Assembly: GCA_030427245.1 (NCBI GenBank)
Contig: JAUHXA010000042.1
Location: forward strand, 1-61,877
Direction: 5' to 3'
Source: Bacteroidia bacterium
GTDB taxonomy: Bacteria; Bacteroidota; Bacteroidia; Chitinophagales; UBA2359
DNA: 61,877 nucleotides
A program made the translations under genes and the position numbers. The notes beneath the pieces were generated by a model. That model did not search any database, was not told the origin of the DNA, and saw only the letters and a program-made list of their open reading frames with translations. This document shows positions 25,477-34,638 of the stretch, piece after piece. Each line of letters begins with the position of its first letter. Positions within the stretch are counted from its first letter, which is position 1.

Positions 25477-27720
25477 TCACTTAATCACCTTCTGTTCATC
25501 CGAATGAACAAACAAAATACTTCCCAATTCGCCATATCCTTCAAACATATCTACCCCTTCTCTATCGAGTGTTTCGCTATGAAAACCGATAATGGTCAGC
25601 GCAGCATCCGCCGAATGTTCGTTGATGATTTCTTTGATGGCTCGGTAGCCTTTTTGGGCAATGATTTCGATGTTAGAAGCCGCAATAGGCAGTCGCCCCT
25701 CTTCAATGACTCTTTTCAAATTCGCTTTTTCTATTTCTATTTGTTCAGGGGGATAAACTGCAAAAATATTGATGACTGAATTTTTCCATTGAGGGTGATT
25801 TGAGATAATGTAGCCCAAGAGAATCATCAAGTTGCTATTTTCGTAGTCATTGGGCTTTATCCAAATATGGATGGAATTGTGGTGTCCAAAGCCCCGTTCA
25901 GAACTGCCCAAAACGCATATATCAAAATTACCAGACTTGACCAGTTTATAATTGTCTATGATACCTTCCAAGTTTTCGGGATGCCGCTTCGCAAACTCAA
26001 ACATAATCATGTTGTTGTCTTTGCCCGATACGCCTGGTAATTGTATGACTTGCGCAATAGCAGACGTATAAGAAGGGCTGATAAGGGTTTCGAGATAGAC
26101 ATTGCTTTTGGCTGCAATCGCCAGTAATCTCTCCATGGTTTTTTGAGCTTCCTCCACCGTTTCTTCTTTATAAAATCCATCTATGAGGTGAATATAAGTA
26201 CCAAATCCATAACGGTGTGACATCCATCGAAGCATGTCAAAAGCATGAAACCGATTGAAGGAATCGCTAGATACACACACAACCGAAGGTCGCCACTCCA
26301 CTTCCCCTTTTTTAGCCTTCTGCAAAAAGACCTGTATTTGACGACTAATTTGAAACACCACACCCTGAAAAATAGCCGCCATTCCCCTTTGTTTCTTCCC
26401 TTGCTCCGAATTAGAAATAAACAAGTACAAGCCTATCATAATTCCAACAGAAAGAAAAGCATAGGTTGGATTCATATTGAACATCAACCAGACACACATC
26501 AAAAAACCCAAGAGGGAAATATACCATCTCGACCTAAAAGTAGGGCGATAGGAAGGGTCTGCCGAAAAATGTTGGAGAAAAGAAATAAGACACAGCGAAC
26601 CATATGTGACCATAAAAAACATCGAAATGATTTCTGCTACAAAGTTTACATCTCCAATCGCTATGATGCCAAAAGCAATCACAATCGTAATCAATGCAGC
26701 ATTGAAAGGCTCGTTGTTTTTACCTTTTCCTTTAGCAATAAAAAAGTTGAATTTTCTAAAAGGCATCACTTTATCCGCCCCAATAGCCTGCAAAGTTCTT
26801 GGAGCTACCATGATAGAACCCAAAGCGGAAGACACTGTTGCACATGCCAAACCGATGGGAATGATAGGATACCAAATCGCAATTTCACCCATGATGAGTT
26901 GATTGTTTACCAAGTCGGCAGCGCTTGCAGAAGAAGCCAATTTGTACGCAATGAACACATACACAATCATGCCTGTAATTGTTGCCGCCAAAGTCCCCAT
27001 CGGAATGGATTTACTCGGATCTCTCAGGTCTCCCGACAAGCCTACACCTGCGGTCATACCTGTAAAAGCAGGGAAAACAATGGCAAATACTGCAAAAAAA
27101 CTCACATCATTGTCGAAGCTTTTGGTCAAAATATTGCCCTCATACGTGGCTGCAAAACCAGTATCCCCCAAGAAAAACATAATGAGTGAGGCAAACAAAA
27201 TCGCCACTACAATATACAAGGCTTTCACACCCAAATCTGCCCCTTTGGTGAGAATGAGAATGGACAATAAAATCATGGCAGGAATACTGACCACTTGTTT
27301 TTTAAGCAATCCACTACTATCCAGTAAGTAAGGGTAGTCTTGCAACCACACATACCTTTGATCTACCCACTGCAATACAGGCTCGAAGGCTTCAGCAAAT
27401 GCTATAACATAAAATGCGACACTGATGGCTTGCGATAAGAATAAAGCAATGCCGATTGCTGACCCGATATTTAAGCCAAAAGAGCGAGAAATGATGTAGT
27501 ATTCGCCTCCACCTTCTACTTTTTGGTTAGTTGCTATTTCTGCTATTGCCATTGCAGTAGGTATCGTCACCATATGTCCGACTATAACAATCAAAACGGT
27601 GCCTACGAATCCCACACTACCCACCGCATAGCCAAATCTCAAAAAGAGAATTGCGCCGAGGATAGTAGAAATAGCGGTAAAAAACACTGGAGCTGTACCA
27701 AATCCAACTTTATTCTGCAT
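25477..27720 (-). CDS. SLC12-like (APC superfamily) cation-chloride or amino-acid transporter
   Basis: 747 aa. About twelve membrane helices fill residues 10-455. The first has the unwound-helix motif TAISTILGAILFLRFGYAVG, and TM6 has FPAFTGMTAGVGLSGDLRDP, typical of Na-K-Cl cotransporter-like permeases. A cytoplasmic C-terminal domain of about 270 residues resembles that of SLC12 proteins and contains a Rossmann-like core (PSVVCVSSDS, ITLIGFHSE-like strands). The ions or amino acids moved are not readable from sequence. Its start is 5 bp from the stop of the NUDIX gene upstream, so the two are probably co-transcribed. Confidence 0.85.
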   Translation of the reverse strand: MQNKVGFGTAPVFFTAISTILGAILFLRFGYAVGSVGFVGTVLIVIVGHMVTIPTAMAIAEIATNQKVEGGGEYYIISRSFGLNIGSAIGIALFLSQAISVAFYVIAFAEAFEPVLQWVDQRYVWLQDYPYLLDSSGLLKKQVVSIPAMILLSILILTKGADLGVKALYIVVAILFASLIMFFLGDTGFAATYEGNILTKSFDNDVSFFAVFAIVFPAFTGMTAGVGLSGDLRDPSKSIPMGTLAATITGMIVYVFIAYKLASSASAADLVNNQLIMGEIAIWYPIIPIGLACATVSSALGSIMVAPRTLQAIGADKVMPFRKFNFFIAKGKGKNNEPFNAALITIVIAFGIIAIGDVNFVAEIISMFFMVTYGSLCLISFLQHFSADPSYRPTFRSRWYISLLGFLMCVWLMFNMNPTYAFLSVGIMIGLYLFISNSEQGKKQRGMAAIFQGVVFQISRQIQVFLQKAKKGEVEWRPSVVCVSSDSFNRFHAFDMLRWMSHRYGFGTYIHLIDGFYKEETVEEAQKTMERLLAIAAKSNVYLETLISPSYTSAIAQVIQLPGVSGKDNNMIMFEFAKRHPENLEGIIDNYKLVKSGNFDICVLGSSERGFGHHNSIHIWIKPNDYENSNLMILLGYIISNHPQWKNSVINIFAVYPPEQIEIEKANLKRVIEEGRLPIAASNIEIIAQKGYRAIKEIINEHSADAALTIIGFHSETLDREGVDMFEGYGELGSILFVHSDEQKVIK

Positions 27721-27725
27721 TCCTT

Positions 27726-28199
27726 TTATTTTTCTTTTGTTGTTTTGACTATCGCTTTCTTGGGAACAGAATTGTTATTTGATTTCCAATTAAACTCAGA
27801 ATACATAACACCTGCTTGATACAAAGTCAGTGCATTTTTCATATAATCCGTCATAGTTCTGGGAATCTCCTTCAATGAAACCCACTCAAAACCTTTATGC
27901 AGTTTAGGTTCTAAATTTTTAATTTTTCCTTCCCACCAATCGGTCTCAAAAAAAAGAGTAATAACGGGCTGACCTTTTTTGAGACGGTGAACCACATGTA
28001 CCAATTTGACTTTATCTCTATTAATACGAATATCTGCTTCTTCTTTCGTTTCTCTTATCAACGCTTTAATGGTGGACTCTGTTGGCTTAACTCGCCCACC
28101 GATAAGGCTGAAGCCGCCACCTTCAATTTTCGATTTTTCGAGAATCAATATTTTGGATTTCTTCCTCAATATCAATCGCACCTTAATAATTTGCTCCAT
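27726..28199 (-). CDS. NUDIX hydrolase
   Basis: 157 aa from the ATG at 28199; the frame extends to 28247 through a low-quality N-terminus. The Nudix box is complete: G-RVKPT-E-STIKALI-RETKEEADI, fitting Gx5Ex7REUxEExGU except at the last glycine. It hydrolyses a nucleoside diphosphate linked to another group; the substrate is unknown. The C-terminus is short and Lys/Asn rich. It sits directly upstream of the SLC12-like transporter, which may be incidental. Confidence 0.85.
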   Translation of the reverse strand: MEQIIKVRLILRKKSKILILEKSKIEGGGFSLIGGRVKPTESTIKALIRETKEEADIRINRDKVKLVHVVHRLKKGQPVITLFFETDWWEGKIKNLEPKLHKGFEWVSLKEIPRTMTDYMKNALTLYQAGVMYSEFNWKSNNNSVPKKAIVKTTKEK

Positions 28200-28493
28200 A
28201 TTTGTTTTAACAAGTTTATTTAAATCAAATTTTATAAAAAAAAGCAATTTAGGGTATATTTTTGAAAAACGACTATTTTTTTACAGTGACTTTCTTTTTG
28301 CCTTTCGTCCAAACATCAGAAAATGGATATACGACATTTTTATTGAAATTTGCAACTAATTTTTCATGAATGTTTGTATCTTGTCTATTAGCGATAAAGA
28401 AGGCTTCGTTTTTTAAACTTTTTGGTTTGAGTAGCCGTTTTTATCATTGTTCAATCAAACTTTTTTAACAACCCAAAAAAAAACAATACAACT

Positions 28494-29021
28494 ATGGGCT
28501 TAATTTCATTTGTAAAAAACGCTGGAGCTAAACTATTTGGCCGCAAAAAAAATGTAGAAGAACCTAAGGAAGCTGCTCCCCAAAAAACAGCGGAAGAACT
28601 TCAGGCAGAACAAAATGCTCAAAAAGCAGTAGAGTTGGAAAACTTTGTACGAGGTTTGGGTCTGGAAGTAAGCGACCTCTACATTGAAGTAGATGAAGAT
28701 ACAGCTACGGTTCACGGCAGCACTGGCACTCAGGCAGAAAGAGAAAAAATAATTTTGGCAATCGGAAACGTTACAGGAATCGCAAGCGTGGACGACCGAA
28801 TGACAGTAGATGTAGGAGAAGAAGCAGAAACTACTAGCAAAGAAATTCCTGCTCAGTATCACACTGTTGTAAAAGGAGATACACTTAGCAAAATCGCTAA
28901 ACACTATTACGGAAATGCTATGAAATACCCTCAAATTTTTGAGGCGAATAAACCAATGTTGACAGATCCGAACTTGATTTATCCAGGTCAAGTGCTTCGT
29001 ATTCCAACTTTGGATGCTTAA
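28494..29021 (+). CDS. kbp: BON-LysM protein, potassium-binding Kbp (YgaU)-like
   Basis: 175 aa. The N-terminus MGLISFVKNAGAKLFG matches that of E. coli Kbp. A BON domain (about residues 45-110) has VHGSTGTQAEREKIILAIGN and VTGIASVDDRM. An Ala/Glu-rich segment precedes it. A LysM domain (about 120-172) has YHTVVKGDTLSKIAKHYYGN and IYPGQVLRIP. E. coli Kbp is a cytoplasmic K+-binding protein that senses high potassium. There is no signal peptide here, so a cytoplasmic place is likely. A strong terminator follows. Confidence 0.85.
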   Translation: MGLISFVKNAGAKLFGRKKNVEEPKEAAPQKTAEELQAEQNAQKAVELENFVRGLGLEVSDLYIEVDEDTATVHGSTGTQAEREKIILAIGNVTGIASVDDRMTVDVGEEAETTSKEIPAQYHTVVKGDTLSKIAKHYYGNAMKYPQIFEANKPMLTDPNLIYPGQVLRIPTLDA

Positions 29022-29041
29022 TAAAAACTCAAAGCACAAAC

Positions 29042-29080
29042 AAAAAAGCCCATCGTCTTGAATGACAATGGGCTTTTTTG
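29042..29080 (+). terminator. Hairpin terminator
   Basis: Stem AAAAAGCCCATCGTC with GACAATGGGCTTTTT (one G-T pair) around a 6-nt loop, then a T-rich tail. It lies 21 bp after the Kbp-like stop and before the convergent esterase gene, so it may serve both. Confidence 0.85.
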
Positions 29081-29100
29081 TTTTAGTTGAAGTTACAAAC

Positions 29101-31083
29101 TCAATACCTAATCTCCTCCACTCCTATCCCACTTGCGTTTTTTTGATACAAATTAAAATCTCCAATCAGCACATGTCCGTCAAAGTTGAAGTCTGAAGAA
29201 AGGTATTCGTTCAATTGTGAAATTTGCGCTCCAAAAGCATTGAAGTCCGACAAAGTCATCACTCCATCCCCATTCACATCTCCCAAAAGCATTGCAAAAC
29301 CCAACCCTCCCACATTTATCAACTGATTTGTTCCTTCCACTTGATTCTCCGCCTCCGTAAAATCATAAGGAACGATATTGGGCAATACTACAGAATTACT
29401 GCTCATAATATCAAGGTGATTTCGATGGCGGACTACTAAATAATAGCTTTCACCTTGCTGCAAATTGCAGAGTGCCAAATCCTCTGCAGGATTGTTGGGA
29501 GAGACGACCTTTCCATTGGAAAGTAATATCCCCGCCGCCCTATCTATCACTTCAAATTTGTTGGTTGTATTTCGGGCTTCTACCAGCACCCAATCTACGG
29601 TATTTGCAGGCAATAGACTCGTATTAACACTTTCACTACCATTGTAATTCCAAGGAATCGCATTGTAGGGCTGCTGCTCAGGCAAGAGGTTTTTGTTGAA
29701 CAAGTTTGTAGCAATACTATTCTCGGCAAACATAGCCTCCAAAAAGACTTTTACTTTCACCCGAATAGGAGTAATGTTTACCAGTAATTCGTTGGCATCG
29801 CTTGATACACCATTTTCATTGGTCATTCTCAATGAAACGTTTCCTATTCCCTCTGTTTCCCAAAGTACTTCAATGCTTGAACCATCCTCGCTGCTGATAG
29901 TACCGCCAACTACCTCCCAGCAGTAGGTCGAATTAGGCAACTCTGTTGTCGAATAGACATTGCTTGTATTCGGACAAGCGACGGTCACTCCAACAATATC
30001 AGGAATAGAAGGTTGAGGAAGGAAATCATACAAAAAAGCACCTATCTTGTCTATCACCTCCTGCCACAAAGTCGCATTATCAGGTTGGTTGTCTGCTCCA
30101 AAATCGCCATTGGATGCCCCCCAAAACTCGTGTCCTTCTCCTTCATATAAGTGGGTTTCGTGAGCTACTCCAATAGTAGTGAGTTTGGTATTTATCTCCT
30201 CCGAACCACATAAGATAGGCATTGTTCCAAAATTCTGGAAAGGCTGTTGGCAGTCGGGAAACACCACATCATCGTCCAAACCATGCAGCAAAATGGCGGA
30301 AGGAGTGCTGCCTGCCGCATTTATCCAACTCAAATCACCAATGCCTCCCCAACAAGCAATCACCACATTCGGGATGCCCGATTGAAGGCTGCTGATGCTT
30401 GTAGAAATAGGACTGTTGAGGTTGTTATTGGTAATTTGTTCGATTTGGAGGCTGTGAACATTGCCCAAATCTAAGGCATTTGTTCCAGCTTGCGCAAAGG
30501 TAGAAGCTGGCCGTTCACTGTCTTCTACATAAGCTAAATGCAAGGCTGCAACTGCTCCTGCGCTGCTCCCTGCAATAAAAATTAAATCGGGGTCAACTCC
30601 CAATAAGGCTGCATTTTCTCTAAAGAATCGGACGGCTGCACTTGCGTCTTGTGTGCCTCTGTAAACGGCTCTTTCTGCACTCACATCATCAAAAATATTC
30701 ATACCCAAACGGTAGTGTATGCTGGCAGTCACATAACCTCGCCTTGCAAAAGTATCAATCAAGGCTTGCATATCATCATTGGCTTTACTACCCAATATAA
30801 AACCACCTGAATGTGCCCAGATTATGGCAGGTCGTTTGGTAGCGGTATCTGTATTGGGTGGCATACGAATGTCCATACTCAAATCGGTGTTGGCTATGGT
30901 TTCATTCCCGAAAATAGAAAATTGCAATTCAGGTACATCTTTGGCATAAACGACATTGGAAAAGATTTGTGAACTATTGAAGGTGGCAGACAAATAGCGA
31001 TCTGTATTGCAGTTCTGAGAATACAAATTGCAGTATATCATGTAACTAAAAACGAGAATCAGTATTTTTTGAAGCAAAGGCAT
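29101..31083 (-). CDS. Secreted multidomain esterase with dockerin-like C-terminus
   Basis: 660 aa. A signal peptide covers about 1-22. The alpha/beta-hydrolase domain (about 40-360) has the HSGGFILG oxyanion-hole motif (residues 91-98), the nucleophile elbow AGSSAGAVAA (Ser174), an acid in GLDDDVVFPD and a histidine in EGEGHEFWG. One or two PKD/Ig-like beta domains follow (about 370-600, TYCWEVVGG). The last 60 residues carry two EF-hand-like calcium loops, DVNGDGVMTLSDFN and DFNFDGHVLIGDFN, as in type I dockerins. It is a carboxylesterase of unknown substrate, probably a polysaccharide deacetylase or feruloyl esterase type. No canonical T9SS tail is obvious. Confidence 0.85.
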   Translation of the reverse strand: MPLLQKILILVFSYMIYCNLYSQNCNTDRYLSATFNSSQIFSNVVYAKDVPELQFSIFGNETIANTDLSMDIRMPPNTDTATKRPAIIWAHSGGFILGSKANDDMQALIDTFARRGYVTASIHYRLGMNIFDDVSAERAVYRGTQDASAAVRFFRENAALLGVDPDLIFIAGSSAGAVAALHLAYVEDSERPASTFAQAGTNALDLGNVHSLQIEQITNNNLNSPISTSISSLQSGIPNVVIACWGGIGDLSWINAAGSTPSAILLHGLDDDVVFPDCQQPFQNFGTMPILCGSEEINTKLTTIGVAHETHLYEGEGHEFWGASNGDFGADNQPDNATLWQEVIDKIGAFLYDFLPQPSIPDIVGVTVACPNTSNVYSTTELPNSTYCWEVVGGTISSEDGSSIEVLWETEGIGNVSLRMTNENGVSSDANELLVNITPIRVKVKVFLEAMFAENSIATNLFNKNLLPEQQPYNAIPWNYNGSESVNTSLLPANTVDWVLVEARNTTNKFEVIDRAAGILLSNGKVVSPNNPAEDLALCNLQQGESYYLVVRHRNHLDIMSSNSVVLPNIVPYDFTEAENQVEGTNQLINVGGLGFAMLLGDVNGDGVMTLSDFNAFGAQISQLNEYLSSDFNFDGHVLIGDFNLYQKNASGIGVEEIRY

Positions 31084-31220
31084 CTTGAAGTATTATTGGA
31101 TAAATAAAAATTCAGAATTAAAATTAAAAAATAACAGCAAGATTATTACGTAAGCAACGGTACTCATAAAAAGAACGTTTTTATTGTTGTGTATCCGACA
31201 TTTTGTTAATACCCGACTAT

Positions 31221-31880
31221 ATGAAAAAAAATGCACTCTTGCTATGCCTCTTGTTCGCTGTAAATCTCCTCTATGCTCAGGAAAAGGTATTTTTTCCGAC
31301 GGAGGAACGAACAACAGAGATTGGCTTAAATGCTACTTCGGTCATTTCGAGTTTTGTGGACTCCAATAACGGAAGCATCAATCCTGGCGATTATCCTTTG
31401 GTGGTAAAAATAGCCAAAAATAATAAGGCTTGGCGTTTTGGTTTGGGCTTAGACTTCAAGAGTCAAAGAGACGATAATTCAATAACTTTTGGAGCAACGA
31501 CAACTTCTGAAAGTTCTGTTTTTATGAAGATAGGGCGAGAATGGCGACATCTTGTGGCAAAGCGAGTCGTGGCGTATTATGGTATTGATGTGTTGGGCAA
31601 TTGGATTTCGGAACACAATGAGGTATTCACCTCTACGGATTTGGCATCACTGAATCTCAACAATATTGGATTTGGTGGTGGCCCAGTATATGGATTGCAG
31701 ATAGCCTTAAGTGAGCGAATGTTGGTGAGTTTTGAAGGGTCACTATATGGAGTTGTTACACGTTCACATATAAAAGAAACTTTTGAGCAAAATCCGATTT
31801 TCAACAAAAATGAAACCGTTTGGTTGTCGGATGTGAAGATGAACATGCCACAATGGCTGTATTTGATTGTTCGATTTTAG
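31221..31880 (+). CDS. Predicted outer-membrane beta-barrel protein, unknown function
   Basis: 219 aa from the ATG at 31221; a TTG six codons upstream is less likely. A signal peptide ends LLYAQEK. The rest alternates polar and aromatic/hydrophobic residues in strands such as KAWRFGLGLDFKS, GREWRHLVAKRVVAYYGI and NIGFGGGPVYGLQIAL. It ends with an aromatic residue (WLYLIVRF), the usual barrel signature. A similar-sized protein follows 21 bp downstream, so the two are likely one transcript. Confidence 0.65.
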   Translation: MKKNALLLCLLFAVNLLYAQEKVFFPTEERTTEIGLNATSVISSFVDSNNGSINPGDYPLVVKIAKNNKAWRFGLGLDFKSQRDDNSITFGATTTSESSVFMKIGREWRHLVAKRVVAYYGIDVLGNWISEHNEVFTSTDLASLNLNNIGFGGGPVYGLQIALSERMLVSFEGSLYGVVTRSHIKETFEQNPIFNKNETVWLSDVKMNMPQWLYLIVRF

Positions 31881-31901
31881 TACCTTAGAAGCAATATCAC
31901 C

Positions 31902-32603
31902 ATGAAAAAAGGAATTTTATTTTTAATGATGGGCTTCTTCTGGTATTCGCTAAGTTGGGCACAATCAAGCAACAAGGAGACAGAACCTATTTTTGACATA
32001 CATAAGACTGACTCAACGATGGCTGTCAATCAATTTGGGATGAATATCAGTCCTCTTTTGATACAAGTATTACCTTTTAATCGAAGTTCAGGTAGAACAG
32101 GCCCTTATGGATTCAGTTACAGTCGTATTAATGCCAAAAACAAGTTTTTTAGATTGGGCATAGGTGTGTTTATCAATGACAATGACCTCGACAATTCGCA
32201 CCTCAATCTGCGAATTGGAGGAGGAAAAATCAGGCAAATTAGCGAGAAATTGCATTTTACAACAGGTTGGGACTTTATCGCTTTTGGAGGTAGCTTCAAT
32301 GTACCAAATAGCTCTTTAGATGATGATGATGGTGGGGTTGGTTTTGGTCCTTTTATGGGAATCCAGTATTATTTAACCTCGCATCTAAGCTTTTCGACAG
32401 AGAGTTTTTTGTATATTGGTACAAGTTCTAATGCAGGTTTTACTCTAAGGGTGATTCCTCCTATTGCAGTGTTTGTACAAATTGATTTTGTCGCTCCTCC
32501 CAAAAAGAAGAGGTTCAGAAGGGATAAAAGAAACCGAAAAACCAGAAATAAATTAAAGAAAAAAGAAATCAATCCTTCTAAACCTTTTATTGAAAAAAAA
32601 TAA
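31902..32603 (+). CDS. Predicted outer-membrane or periplasmic beta protein, unknown function
   Basis: 233 aa. It has a signal peptide (ends LSWAQ) and strand-rich segments GPYGFSYSRIN, LHFTTGWDFIAFGG and GFGPFMGIQYYL, then a long basic tail (KKKRFRRDKRNRKTRNKLKK) that is unusual for a barrel. The protein following it starts 31 bp later. It may be a diverged paralog of the preceding gene. No named family recognised. Confidence 0.6.
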   Translation: MKKGILFLMMGFFWYSLSWAQSSNKETEPIFDIHKTDSTMAVNQFGMNISPLLIQVLPFNRSSGRTGPYGFSYSRINAKNKFFRLGIGVFINDNDLDNSHLNLRIGGGKIRQISEKLHFTTGWDFIAFGGSFNVPNSSLDDDDGGVGFGPFMGIQYYLTSHLSFSTESFLYIGTSSNAGFTLRVIPPIAVFVQIDFVAPPKKKRFRRDKRNRKTRNKLKKKEINPSKPFIEKK

Positions 32604-32634
32604 CTTTATTCATTACTTTATAAATCAGCCTCCT

Positions 32635-33858
32635 ATGAAAAATTTACAAAAATTGACCCTTTGCAGCATGACTGTATTGTTGCTGTCCGTTTTGGTATGG
32701 AGTTGTCAAAAAGATGTGGTAATTTCTTCTCATCAAACAACGCCTTACTTACCTACTTCGGTGTTGAACTATTCACCTACCGACATCCCTGAGCATTTCA
32801 ATGGAGCTTTGCCTTTTCCCTTTGACGTAGATGGCAATTCCATACACGATGATTCAGCTTTGGAAATCAACAGCGACATGGCGACTTTGGGTCGGGTGCT
32901 GTTTTACGACAACCGACTCTCACTAAACAATACAATTTCTTGTGCTTCGTGTCACAAACAAGCAAATGGTTTTGCAGATCCTGTTGCTTCGAGTGTAGGC
33001 TTCAAAGGCAAAGTCACGCCCAGAAATTCTATGACGATTGTGAATCCGATTATGAACAACAACCTTTTTTGGGATTCACGAGCATCGAGTATTCGAGGTT
33101 TGGTCTTAGAACCTGTACAAAATCATATCGAAATGGGTATGGAATCTATTGACAAGTTGTCGGTCAAACTTTCTGAAACTTCTTTTTATCCGGAACTTTT
33201 CCAAAAAGCTTATGGCAGCGAACAAGTGACCGAAAATCGAATTGCAGATGCACTGATGCAGTTTTTGATGAGTATGATGTCTTACAAATCTAAATGGGAC
33301 GCAGGTGTGGAGCAAAATTTTGCGAACTTCAATGCATTGGAAACGATGGGTAAAGAATTATTTTTTAGTCAGCGTACGCAGTGTTCAGGCTGTCACAGCG
33401 GAGTTAACTTTAGTGCGCCTGATGGATTCGGCAATTTTGACATGAGGTTTTTGGGTAACAGCACGGGTGATTTGATTTTTACGGATGACTTTGGTGGATT
33501 TGGCGGAGGCGAATACTTTGAGTCGCAAGGTACGGCAAATATCGGCTTGGATATGGTCTATAAGGATAAAGGGCGAGGAAATGGAAACTTCAAAATTCCA
33601 AGTTTGCGAAATATTGGGCTGACCGCTCCTTATATGCACGATGGACGCTTCAATACTTTGGAGGAAGTTATCAATCACTATGACCAAAACATTCAACCTC
33701 ATTCGGATTTGGACTCAAAATTCAGGGCTTCTAATGATACTCCGAAACGAATGAATCTAAGTAATTTAGAGAAACGAGCGTTGGAGGCTTTCTTACACAC
33801 CTTGACGGATGATTCTTTTGTGAAGGATGTACGATTTTCCGATCCGTTTTTGAAATAG
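32635..33858 (+). CDS. Di-haem cytochrome c peroxidase family lipoprotein
   Basis: 407 aa from the ATG at 32635; the frame starts upstream at TTG 32590. A lipoprotein signal ends LVWSC (Cys24). Two haem-binding CxxCH motifs are present: CASCHK (103-107) and CSGCHS (250-254). The last part has the peroxidase signature NIGLTAPYMHDGRFNTLEEVINHY. Such proteins reduce hydrogen peroxide with electrons from cytochromes, or belong to the related MauG-like group. The length fits. A strong hairpin terminator follows. Confidence 0.9.
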   Translation: MKNLQKLTLCSMTVLLLSVLVWSCQKDVVISSHQTTPYLPTSVLNYSPTDIPEHFNGALPFPFDVDGNSIHDDSALEINSDMATLGRVLFYDNRLSLNNTISCASCHKQANGFADPVASSVGFKGKVTPRNSMTIVNPIMNNNLFWDSRASSIRGLVLEPVQNHIEMGMESIDKLSVKLSETSFYPELFQKAYGSEQVTENRIADALMQFLMSMMSYKSKWDAGVEQNFANFNALETMGKELFFSQRTQCSGCHSGVNFSAPDGFGNFDMRFLGNSTGDLIFTDDFGGFGGGEYFESQGTANIGLDMVYKDKGRGNGNFKIPSLRNIGLTAPYMHDGRFNTLEEVINHYDQNIQPHSDLDSKFRASNDTPKRMNLSNLEKRALEAFLHTLTDDSFVKDVRFSDPFLK

Positions 33859-33892
33859 GACTGCTTTAAATAGTAAATTCTGTGATTGCAAG

Positions 33893-33946
33893 ATGGTGCA
33901 ATTGTGTGATGGAGGTTGTTCCATCATACAATTGCACCATTTTTTA
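33893..33946. terminator. Long-stem hairpin terminator overlapping a stop codon
   Basis: Two 21-bp arms (33893-33913 and 33920-33940) around a 6-nt loop, with one G-T pair near the middle, then T-rich DNA. It lies between two convergent genes. The arm on the right contains the last codons and TGA stop of the minus-strand gene at 33924. Confidence 0.75.
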
Positions 33947-34544
33947 TTTTATTCTTCAATAAATACCGAATCTTCAAAACCAACACCCCCAACAATATCA
34001 AGACCAAAGGAATATGTTCATATCCGGTCAAGGAACGCTTAGCATAACTACTCATAAAAATTCCCCAAATCCAATATCCTCCAACCGTATGTAGTATTTT
34101 CCATTGACGAGCAGAAAGGTAGCGAGCAAAGGTTTGAAAAGAGGTCAAAAGCATGGCAACGACAAAAAAATAGGCAATCCCTCCTGCTAAAAGCGAGGTA
34201 GTAGCTGCTAAATCAAAAACAGGATGAAAAAAATGCTGAAGTGTCCATAAAAACTTTAAGTGAAGTAGATGCACAATCCCAAAGGAAATCCCGATGTATT
34301 TTCGGTTTGACAACAACCAAATCGTGAACCTATTTTTTCGCCAATCGTGTAGGCTCGATGCCACAAATGCAGCACAAAACAAAGTAAAACTGATTCGTGC
34401 TGACCATCTGATGGCTTCTCTTGTAGCTGTTTCATTAAAGCCTAATAAGATGAAAATCATAACGAATAACAGTACAGATAAGCCCACCGCCAATTTTACA
34501 AATGTCCATTTTTTCATTTCACACTCTATTATTTTTGTCCTCAT
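33924..34544 (-). CDS. Ferric-reductase-like transmembrane protein (MsrQ-type haem b)
   Basis: 206 aa from the ATG at 34544; an ATG nine codons inside (34517) is equally plausible. Six or so membrane helices are seen. Histidines at HDWRKN, HLLHLKF and HTVGGYW are spaced as the haem-binding residues of the ferric_reduct domain. MsrQ is the membrane haem b subunit that passes electrons to periplasmic methionine sulfoxide reductase MsrP, which is absent here. It could also be an unrelated small YedZ-like haem protein. Confidence 0.75.
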   Translation of the reverse strand: MRTKIIECEMKKWTFVKLAVGLSVLLFVMIFILLGFNETATREAIRWSARISFTLFCAAFVASSLHDWRKNRFTIWLLSNRKYIGISFGIVHLLHLKFLWTLQHFFHPVFDLAATTSLLAGGIAYFFVVAMLLTSFQTFARYLSARQWKILHTVGGYWIWGIFMSSYAKRSLTGYEHIPLVLILLGVLVLKIRYLLKNKIKNGAIV

Positions 34545-34638
34545 CAGATGAAGTTCTGCTGTAAATACCTAAGGTTAATTCACTAGTTATGTTTAATTTC
34601 GCATTCTTGATGAATGTAAATCCAAAACAATATTAATC

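Noticed and set aside
26245-27189. Plus-strand frame of 314 codons across the SLC12-like gene
   Set aside because: It is antisense to a transporter with clear membrane helices, and its product is Arg/His/Ser/Asn-rich with no domain, as expected of a shadow frame.
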